Of a stretch of DNA of 8,872 nucleotides, positions 1 to 4,905 are shown in pieces. Origin of the DNA: an uncultured Haemophilus sp. (lineage in GTDB: Bacteria; Pseudomonadota; Gammaproteobacteria; Enterobacterales; Pasteurellaceae); assembly GCF_937976265.1 (NCBI RefSeq), contig NZ_CALJRX010000196.1:1-8872 (forward strand), given 5' to 3'. Made by a program: the position numbers and the translations under genes. The notes beneath the pieces are model-generated. The model was not told the DNA's origin. It worked only from the letters and a program-made list of their open reading frames with translations, and did no database searches. The stretch's first letter is position 1; the number at the start of each line of letters is the position of its first letter.

Positions 1-13
1 GCTCTTCCGATCT
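1..13. other. Residual Illumina sequencing adapter
   Basis: The first 13 bases, GCTCTTCCGATCT, are identical to the 3' end shared by the standard Illumina read-1 and read-2 adapters. A chance match exactly at the first base of a window is very unlikely. I infer that this is untrimmed adapter at a contig end and not genomic DNA. Genomic sequence probably begins at base 14, and upstream context of the first gene is missing. Confidence 0.9.
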
Positions 14-46
14 GTTTGGAATGAATTTTTTCTAAAATTTTCGCCT

Positions 47-101
47 ATAAAAAAATTTTTTCTCTGCCCTATTGACATACTGTATCTAACCACAGTATAT
101 T
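47..101 (+). promoter_or_regulatory. Sigma70-type promoter of the UmuD-like gene
   Basis: A perfect -35 hexamer TTGACA lies at 72-77 and a -10 hexamer TATATT (5 of 6) at 96-101, separated by 18 bases. An A-tract followed by a T-tract at about 47-61 sits where an UP element would be. Transcription would start near 108, giving a leader of roughly 48 bases before the ATG at 156. The LexA box fills the space between the two hexamers, so bound LexA should block RNA polymerase. Hexamers are seen directly; activity is inferred. Confidence 0.75.
78..97 (+). promoter_or_regulatory. LexA-binding site (SOS box)
   Basis: The site contains CTGT at 80-83 and ACAG at 92-95 separated by 8 bases, the exact gammaproteobacterial LexA core CTGT-N8-ACAG. 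The flanks extend the dyad to TACTGT...ACAGTA, matching the full 20-base consensus outside the variable centre. It starts directly after the -35 hexamer and overlaps the first two bases of the -10, the usual place for a repressing operator. This predicts induction of the downstream gene by DNA damage. Confidence 0.9.
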
Positions 102-155
102 CCACCTGTATAAACAACCACTGATTAAAAACTCATTAACTAAAAGGAACACAAG

Positions 156-605
156 ATGATGAACTACGCAAATACAGTTGCACAAAATGATATGACGTTT
201 TCTTATCATCCTATGCCATTTTTCAATGATGTTGAAAGCAAATCGACATTTAATAAAAAATTAGATCTCAACCTTTATTGCATCAAACGTCCACAACAAA
301 CTTGCTTTATTCGTGTAACGAATCCGAATATGCTTGCTTGGGGAATTGAAATGGGCGATATGTTAGTGGTTGAAAAAAATGACAGCCTTTTCATCGGTGA
401 TCTTGTGGTATTGGAAAAACAAGATGAATTTCATATTTATGAATTTGCCGGTGTAAGCGGTAATGAATTTGTATTCATGGCATTAGATTCCAAAGTGGAG
501 AATATTAAAACAACACAATGGACAAGCCTACCATTGGTTGGAACAGTAACAAATACCATCCACCAAATGAAACCAAGAAGGGATTTAATGAAATTTGCGG
601 CTTAA
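156..605 (+). CDS. UmuD-like S24-family protein lacking protease catalytic residues
   Basis: This encodes 149 residues that align along most of their length with E. coli UmuD (139 aa), the SOS polymerase V accessory protein; the comparison is from memory. Shared landmarks are LDLN (37-39), CFIRV (50-54), GIEMGDMLVVEK (63-74), IGDLVV (80-85) and DEF (90-92). The S24 Ser-Lys dyad is absent: the position of UmuD Ser60 is Asn58 (TNPNM) and that of Lys97 is Tyr95. The Cys-Gly cleavage site of UmuD has no counterpart, the alignment needing a gap of about seven residues in the N-terminal arm. AAAGGA at 143-148 is a good ribosome binding site for the ATG at 156; a second ATG follows at once. A LexA box controls it, yet no umuC follows; the next gene is convergent. 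It could be a non-cleavable regulator of a polymerase or LexA-type partner, or a decaying gene with an intact frame. The family call is fairly sure; function is unknown. Confidence 0.8.
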   Translation: MMNYANTVAQNDMTFSYHPMPFFNDVESKSTFNKKLDLNLYCIKRPQQTCFIRVTNPNMLAWGIEMGDMLVVEKNDSLFIGDLVVLEKQDEFHIYEFAGVSGNEFVFMALDSKVENIKTTQWTSLPLVGTVTNTIHQMKPRRDLMKFAA

Positions 606-632
606 GCCAATAAACAGATAATCTACGTAAAG

Positions 633-665
633 AAAAAGTGCGATTAAAATTTAACCGCACTTTTT
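633..665. terminator. Bidirectional terminator made from two uptake signals
   Basis: A perfect 10-base-pair stem, AAAAAGTGCG at 633-642 and CGCACTTTTT at 656-665, encloses a 13-base loop. It ends in T-runs on both strands, so it can terminate both the UmuD-like gene (+, stop ending at 605) and the convergent mepS-like gene (-, ending at 687). The right arm carries an exact reverse uptake signal at 654-662, and the left arm a one-mismatch forward copy, AAGTGCGAT, at 636-644. Paired uptake signals acting as terminators are well known in Haemophilus. Confidence 0.85.
654..662 (-). repeat. Hin-type DNA uptake signal sequence
   Basis: ACCGCACTT on + is AAGTGCGGT on the minus strand, the exact 9-base core that Haemophilus species recognise during natural transformation. 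It forms part of the right arm of the terminator stem. Confidence 0.9.
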
Positions 666-686
666 GTGGAAATAAAAAAATTGTTA

Positions 687-1238
687 TTACATCACACGAC
701 GTGATTGTGTATAAGTTCTTGCCCAGTAATCTTCATCTAATGAACTAATTGTTACGCCTTGGTTTGAACTTGCATGCATAAATTGGTTATTACCGATATA
801 AACGCCAACATGATTGTTGCGGCGGAAGAACACTAAATCACCTTTACGTAATTCATGTTTTTGGATTTGGCGACCTAAATAGCGTTGTTCTGAGGTTGAA
901 CGTGGAAGTTCCATGCCGTAAGCATCGAGAAAAGCAGTTTGAATAAATGCAGAGCAATCAATACCGCGTTTTGTGCTTCCGCCCATTCTATAACGTGTAC
1001 CACCCCATTCGTTATAAACTTGAGCAAGTGCTTTATCACCAATTAAACCAGATTTAGGACGGTTTGTTCTTAATTTAGGGCGAAGTCCACCTTGTTTCCC
1101 ATCTAAACCTGCAATTAACCCCGTTAGCTCCGCATCATCGCTCTCTGTAATTACTCCATTATGAGCCTGCCTAGAGCCATTAGAACAGGCTGTTGTCAAC
1201 ACTGCCAATCCTACAATAATCAAAATCTTCTTTAACAT
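687..1238 (-). CDS. mepS: NlpC/P60 lipoprotein murein endopeptidase, MepS/Spr-like
   Basis: This is a 183-residue predicted outer-membrane lipoprotein that cleaves peptide cross-links in peptidoglycan. Residues 1-17 form a lipoprotein signal peptide ending in the lipobox LTTAC, with Cys18 as the lipidated residue. Ser19 at +2 favours outer-membrane sorting. A basic, low-complexity linker (about 19-70) precedes an NlpC/P60 domain (about 75-183). The catalytic triad is visible: Cys95 in GIDCSAF, His143 in HVGVYIG and His155 in FMHASS. The stretches YRMGGSTK, ELPRST and VYIGNNQF match E. coli MepS (Spr), which is 188 aa; NlpC-named homologues share the fold, so the symbol is a best fit. It lies downstream of lpdA in the same direction but behind a strong terminator, so it probably has its own promoter. 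The bases before the ATG (minus strand ...TTTAAAAGCT) contain no clear Shine-Dalgarno sequence, which suggests modest translation or AT-rich leader initiation. Confidence 0.9.
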   Translation of the reverse strand: MLKKILIIVGLAVLTTACSNGSRQAHNGVITESDDAELTGLIAGLDGKQGGLRPKLRTNRPKSGLIGDKALAQVYNEWGGTRYRMGGSTKRGIDCSAFIQTAFLDAYGMELPRSTSEQRYLGRQIQKHELRKGDLVFFRRNNHVGVYIGNNQFMHASSNQGVTISSLDEDYWARTYTQSRRVM

Positions 1239-1280
1239 AGCTTTTAAATAATAAAAAAATATAAAAATAGAACTGGTCGG

Positions 1281-1309
1281 ATTCTATCAAAAAGTCATTT
1301 TGACCGCCA
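1281..1309 (-). promoter_or_regulatory. Possible mepS promoter with extended -10
   Basis: Reading the minus strand, TGATAGAAT (1289-1281) is an extended -10 motif, TGN plus a 5-of-6 hexamer. The -35 position 17 bases upstream holds only TGGCGG (1309-1304), a 3-of-6 match. Such weak -35 boxes are tolerated with an extended -10. Transcription would begin near 1274, about 35 bases before the start codon. Predicted from sequence alone. Confidence 0.35.
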
Positions 1310-1350
1310 GTTTTTATTGAATTTTTATGCAATTTTGTGAGTGAGATCTC

Positions 1351-1383
1351 AAAAAATAAAGGCCACTCATTCGAGTAGCCTTT
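1351..1383 (-). terminator. Rho-independent terminator of the aceE-aceF-lpdA operon
   Basis: On the minus strand an 11-base-pair stem (arms 1383-1373 and 1368-1358, one G-U pair) closes a 4-base loop GAAT and is followed by ATTTTTT (1357-1351). It begins 18 bases past the lpdA stop codon. This is a canonical intrinsic terminator and separates lpdA from the downstream mepS-like gene. Confidence 0.9.
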
Positions 1384-1401
1384 CTGGAAGATTTTAATCA
1401 A

Positions 1402-2826
1402 TTATTTTTTCTTCGCTTTTGCGTTTGGAAGGTCAGTAATTGAACCTTCAAACACTTCAGCCGCAAGACCAACAGATTCATGAAGTGTTGGGTGAGCATG
1501 AATGGTTAATGCGATATCTTCTGCATCACATCCCATTTCGATTGCAAGACCGATTTCACCTAATAATTCACCACCGTTAGATCCAACGATTGCCCCACCA
1601 AGTACGCGATGAGTATCTTTATCGAAGATCAATTTAGTCATACCTTCAGCACATTCTGAAGCAATCGCACGACCTGAAGCAGCCCAAGGGAATTTAGCGA
1701 CTTCGTAGTTTAAGCCTTCTTGTTTACACTCTTTCTCAGTTTTACCTACCCAAGCCACTTCTGGTTCAGTATAAGCAATAGAAGGAATGACTTTTGGATC
1801 GAAGTAATGTTTTTTCCCTGCGATCACTTCCGCTGCAACGTGACCTTCGTGAACACCTTTATGTGCTAACATTGGTTGGCCAACGATATCACCGATTGCA
1901 AAGATGTGAGGCACATTGGTACGCATTTGTTTGTCAACATGAATGAAACCACGCTCATCCACTTCAACACCTGCTTTACCAGCATCGATTAATTTACCAT
2001 TTGGCGTACGACCGATTGCCACTAATACGGCATCATAACGTTTAGTGTCGTTGCATGCTTTCCCTTCCATTGAAACATAAATACCATCATCTTTTGCTTC
2101 AACTGCCGTTACTTTAGTTTCAAGCATTAACTTGAATTTTTTCTCAACTTGTTTGGTATAAATACCTACCACATCTTTATCTGCCGCTGGAATTACTTGG
2201 TCAAACATTTCAACCACTTCAACTTCAGAACCTAATGCATCATATACAGTACCCATTTCTAAACCGATGATACCACCACCCATGATTAAAAGTTTTTTCG
2301 GTACTTCTTTTAATTTAAGTGCATCCGTTGAATCCCAAACGCGTGGGTCTTCATGTGGAATGAATGGTAATTGAATTGGGCGAGAACCCGCTGCGATAAT
2401 CGCATTATCAAATTTAATTGTGGTTGGTTTACCATCACGATCACGTGCTACTAATGTATGTGGATCGGTAAACGCCGCTAAACCTTCAACAACGGTTACT
2501 TTACGTTGTTTAGCCATGCCGGCAAGACCACCGGTTAATTTCGCCACAACCGCTTCTTTACCTGCGCGCACTTCATCTAAATCAATGCGAGGCTCTGCGA
2601 AATACACACCATTTTTGCTTGCGTGTTTCGCTTCTTCAATTACTTTCGCTACGTGAAGTAATGCTTTAGAAGGGATACAACCTACGTTTAAACATACCCC
2701 ACCTAATGTTGAATAACGTTCAACAAGTACTGTTTCTAAACCTAAGTCCGCACAACGGAATGCCGCTGAATAACCTGCAGGACCAGCACCAAGTACCACA
2801 ACTTGGGTTTTAATTTCTTTACTCAT
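1402..2826 (-). CDS. lpdA: Dihydrolipoyl dehydrogenase (E3)
   Basis: At 474 residues this matches the length of E. coli Lpd. It is the FAD-dependent E3 component that reoxidises dihydrolipoyl groups on E2 and passes electrons to NAD+. An FAD-binding Rossmann motif GAGPAG lies at 14-19, and the redox-active disulfide is Cys45-Cys50 in GGVCLNVGC. The NAD-binding GGGIIG motif follows in the central domain, and the C-terminal dimer-interface motif HPTLHE supplies His445 and Glu450. GAGGT on the minus strand (2835-2831) is the ribosome binding site. It is last in the operon, 92 bases after the aceF stop, and has a terminator behind it. The same enzyme usually also serves 2-oxoglutarate dehydrogenase and the glycine cleavage system. 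All catalytic residues are intact and nothing is odd. Confidence 0.98.
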   Translation of the reverse strand: MSKEIKTQVVVLGAGPAGYSAAFRCADLGLETVLVERYSTLGGVCLNVGCIPSKALLHVAKVIEEAKHASKNGVYFAEPRIDLDEVRAGKEAVVAKLTGGLAGMAKQRKVTVVEGLAAFTDPHTLVARDRDGKPTTIKFDNAIIAAGSRPIQLPFIPHEDPRVWDSTDALKLKEVPKKLLIMGGGIIGLEMGTVYDALGSEVEVVEMFDQVIPAADKDVVGIYTKQVEKKFKLMLETKVTAVEAKDDGIYVSMEGKACNDTKRYDAVLVAIGRTPNGKLIDAGKAGVEVDERGFIHVDKQMRTNVPHIFAIGDIVGQPMLAHKGVHEGHVAAEVIAGKKHYFDPKVIPSIAYTEPEVAWVGKTEKECKQEGLNYEVAKFPWAASGRAIASECAEGMTKLIFDKDTHRVLGGAIVGSNGGELLGEIGLAIEMGCDAEDIALTIHAHPTLHESVGLAAEVFEGSITDLPNAKAKKK

Positions 2827-2856
2827 TTTTACCTCGTAAAAACGTTCAAATTTTTG

Positions 2857-2865
2857 ACCGCACTT
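2857..2865 (-). repeat. Hin-type DNA uptake signal sequence
   Basis: An exact AAGTGCGGT core on the minus strand, followed in that direction by A/T-rich blocks as in the extended uptake consensus. It lies in the aceF-lpdA spacer between the hairpin and the lpdA ribosome binding site. Confidence 0.9.
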
Positions 2866-2878
2866 TGCGATCCTTTCT

Positions 2879-2910
2879 GTAAGATGTGAGCCTAATCACT
2901 CACATCTTAC
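2879..2910 (-). other. Intercistronic hairpin between aceF and lpdA
   Basis: A perfect 12-base-pair inverted repeat, GTAAGATGTGAG at 2879-2890 and its complement at 2899-2910, has an 8-base loop and begins 8 bases past the aceF stop. No T-run follows on the minus strand, so it does not look like an intrinsic terminator. A 3' barrier protecting aceEF mRNA from exonucleases, a processing site or a weak attenuator are possible roles. Structure is seen; function is inferred. Confidence 0.75.
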
Positions 2911-2918
2911 CGCGTTAA

Positions 2919-4817
2919 TTACATCACTAAGCGACGTAAGTCAGCTAATACGCCATTGATATAGCTTAAGAAACGAGCACCATCAGCACCATCAATCACA
3001 CGGTGGTCGAAAGATAATGATAACGGAAGCATTAAGCGTGGCTCAAATTCTTTACCATTCCATACCGGTTGCATTTCTGATTTAGACACACCTAAGATTG
3101 CCACTTCAGGCGCATTTACAATTGGGGTAAAGTGAGTTGTACCAATACCGCCTAAACTTGAAATGGTGAAACAACCACCTTGCATATCAGAACCTGAAAG
3201 TTTACCGTCACGTGCTTTTTTGGAGACTTCCATTAATTCACGAGAAAGTTCGATAATACCTTTTTTGTTCACGTTTTTAAATACAGGTACAACGAGACCG
3301 TTTGGTGTATCTACCGCTACGCCAATGTTGATGTATTTTTTAAGTGTTAATTTTTGACCGTCTTCAGAGATAGAGCTATTGAAACGTGGGAACGCTTCTA
3401 ATGCTTTTGCTACCGCTTTCATAATGAACACAACCGGTGTAATTTTCACATCCAATTTTTGTTTTTCAACAATCTTGTTCTGTTCTTTACGGAATGCTTC
3501 TAAATCAGTGATATCTGTGCGATCGAAGTGAGTAACATGTGGAATCATTACCCAGTTACGATGTAAGTTCGCACCAGAGATTTTGTTGATACGGCTTAAT
3601 TCAACTTCTTCTACTTCACCAAATTTGCTGAAGTCAACTTTCGGCCATGGTAATAAGCCTAAGCCTGCGCCGTTTGCCACACCATTACCCGCCGCGGCAG
3701 AAGATACAGCACCTGTTTCAAACGCTTTAACAGCGGTTTTCACGTAAGCTTGGATATCTTCTTTCACAACACGACCTTTACGACCCGTACCTTTTACGCG
3801 ATCAAGGTTAATACCGTATTCACGCGCTAAGCGACGAATCACCGGTGTTGCGTGTGCATAGCCTGCGCTTGCTACAACTTGTTCTTGGCTTAAACCAGAT
3901 ACATTACCTGATTGTGCTGCCGGCGCTGCTGCAGGTGGTGCTTGAGGAGCTGGAGCTGTCGCGGCAGGAGCTGCTGCAGGAGCAGGTGCTGCACCTGCCA
4001 CTTCAAATTTCATAATTAATGAACCAGTTGAAACTTTATCACCTGATTTCACTAAAATTTCTTTTACCACACCCGCAAACGGAGCTGGCACTTCCATTGA
4101 GGCTTTATCGCCTTCAACGGTGATTAAAGATTGCTCTTCAGAAACGCTGTCACCAACGGCAACCATGATTTCAGTTACGTTAACTTCATCGCCACCAATA
4201 TCTGGTACATTCACTTCTTTAATGGCTGAAGCTGTTGGTGCCGCTGCAGGTGCCGAAGCTTGTTGAGCTGGCGCTGCGGCTGGTGCGGCACCCGCCACTT
4301 CAAATTTCATGATTAATTTGCCAGTAACAACTTTATCGCCCACGTTGATTAAAATTTCTTTTACGACGCCAGCAACAGGAGCAGGCACTTCCATCGACGC
4401 TTTATCACCTTCAACATTGATGATTGATTGGTCAACTTCAACGGTATCGCCTACTTTCACCATAATATCAGTCACGTTTACTTCGTCTGAACCGATATCG
4501 GGCACATTGACTTCAACTACACTTGCAGCTGCTGGTGCGGCTGCCGGCGCAGGTGCTGCTGCAGCTGGAGCAGGCGCTGCCGCATCCGCTGACTCTAAAA
4601 CAAGCATTGGTGTGCCAGTTGTGACTTTATCACCCACTTTTACTAATACTTCTTTTACCACACCAGCTTCTGGTGCTGGTACTTCCATTGAAGCTTTATC
4701 ACCTTCAACATTGATAATACTTTGATCAGCGGTAATGGTATCACCGACTTTCACCATCACTTCTGTTACGGTAACTTCATCACTACCGATATCAGGAATT
4801 TGAATTTGTTTTGACAT
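2919..4817 (-). CDS. aceF: Pyruvate dehydrogenase E2, dihydrolipoamide acetyltransferase with three lipoyl domains
   Basis: This 632-residue protein is the E2 core of the pyruvate dehydrogenase complex. It receives the acetyl group from E1 on swinging lipoyl arms and transfers it to CoA. Three lipoyl domains lie at about 1-76, 101-175 and 200-274, each with the lipoylation motif EGDKASMEVPAP; the modified lysines are Lys41, Lys139 and Lys238. Ala/Pro-rich flexible linkers follow each one. A peripheral subunit-binding domain lies at about 322-358 (ATPVIRRLAREYGINL), and the catalytic acyltransferase domain at about 395-632. The active-site motif DHRVIDG contains His605 and Asp609. The layout and length match the three-lipoyl E. 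coli protein (about 630 aa). AAAGGT on the minus strand (4831-4826) gives a well-placed ribosome binding site. It lies 88 bases after aceE and is cotranscribed with it. Confidence 0.98.
   Translation of the reverse strand: MSKQIQIPDIGSDEVTVTEVMVKVGDTITADQSIINVEGDKASMEVPAPEAGVVKEVLVKVGDKVTTGTPMLVLESADAAAPAPAAAAPAPAAAPAAASVVEVNVPDIGSDEVNVTDIMVKVGDTVEVDQSIINVEGDKASMEVPAPVAGVVKEILINVGDKVVTGKLIMKFEVAGAAPAAAPAQQASAPAAAPTASAIKEVNVPDIGGDEVNVTEIMVAVGDSVSEEQSLITVEGDKASMEVPAPFAGVVKEILVKSGDKVSTGSLIMKFEVAGAAPAPAAAPAATAPAPQAPPAAAPAAQSGNVSGLSQEQVVASAGYAHATPVIRRLAREYGINLDRVKGTGRKGRVVKEDIQAYVKTAVKAFETGAVSSAAAGNGVANGAGLGLLPWPKVDFSKFGEVEEVELSRINKISGANLHRNWVMIPHVTHFDRTDITDLEAFRKEQNKIVEKQKLDVKITPVVFIMKAVAKALEAFPRFNSSISEDGQKLTLKKYINIGVAVDTPNGLVVPVFKNVNKKGIIELSRELMEVSKKARDGKLSGSDMQGGCFTISSLGGIGTTHFTPIVNAPEVAILGVSKSEMQPVWNGKEFEPRLMLPLSLSFDHRVIDGADGARFLSYINGVLADLRRLVM
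3996..4814 (-). repeat. Three tandem lipoyl-domain coding units in aceF
   Basis: Three diverged coding repeats of about 75 codons occupy roughly 4814-4590, 4517-4293 and 4220-3996. Units 2 and 3 are closest to each other: both open with NVPDIG and end with KFEVAGAAPA, whereas unit 1 ends differently (LVLESADAA). The Ala/Pro linkers between them are built from low-complexity GC-rich codons. The pattern points to internal duplication with the 2/3 pair the most recent or the most homogenised. Confidence 0.85.
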
Positions 4818-4851
4818 GTTATCTTACCTTTAAAAAACGCAGTTAAAATCA

Positions 4852-4860
4852 ACCGCACTT
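4852..4860 (-). repeat. Hin-type DNA uptake signal sequence
   Basis: An exact AAGTGCGGT core on the minus strand, followed by TGATTTTA and a later T-run that fit the extended uptake consensus. It lies in the aceE-aceF spacer between the hairpin and the aceF ribosome binding site. Confidence 0.9.
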
Positions 4861-4873
4861 TATTTGTAGATGC

Positions 4874-4897
4874 TCCTGTGTGCTCTCACACACAGGA
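4874..4897 (-). other. Intercistronic hairpin between aceE and aceF
   Basis: A 9-base-pair perfect stem, TCCTGTGTG at 4874-4882 and CACACAGGA at 4889-4897, with a 6-base loop, begins 8 bases past the aceE stop. The minus strand beyond it has no T-run, so read-through into aceF is expected. Its position mirrors the hairpin after aceF. Possible roles are mRNA stability or tuning of E1 to E2 ratio. Confidence 0.7.
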
Positions 4898-4905
4898 TGT
4901 TTTTA

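Noticed and set aside
106..121. A second LexA-like site after the -10 box
   Set aside because: CTGT at 106-109 is followed eight bases later by CCAC, not ACAG, so one half-site is missing.
1271..1312. Hairpin AACTGG...CCAGTT before the mepS-like gene
   Set aside because: Six base pairs with a loop of about 30 bases are weak, and an alternative GGTC/GACC pairing competes; not convincing as a regulatory structure.
1180..1401. Small minus-strand reading frame of 73 codons
   Set aside because: It overlaps the start of the mepS-like gene and the operon terminator, has low-complexity content and matches no family I know.
2879..2910. Intrinsic terminator between aceF and lpdA
   Set aside because: The stem is perfect but lacks a T-run on the coding strand, so I list it as an intercistronic hairpin.
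4309..4725. Plus-strand open frame of 138 codons inside aceF
   Set aside because: It is the antisense of the repeated lipoyl domains and Ala/Pro linkers; its Thr/Ser and Ala repeats simply mirror that composition.
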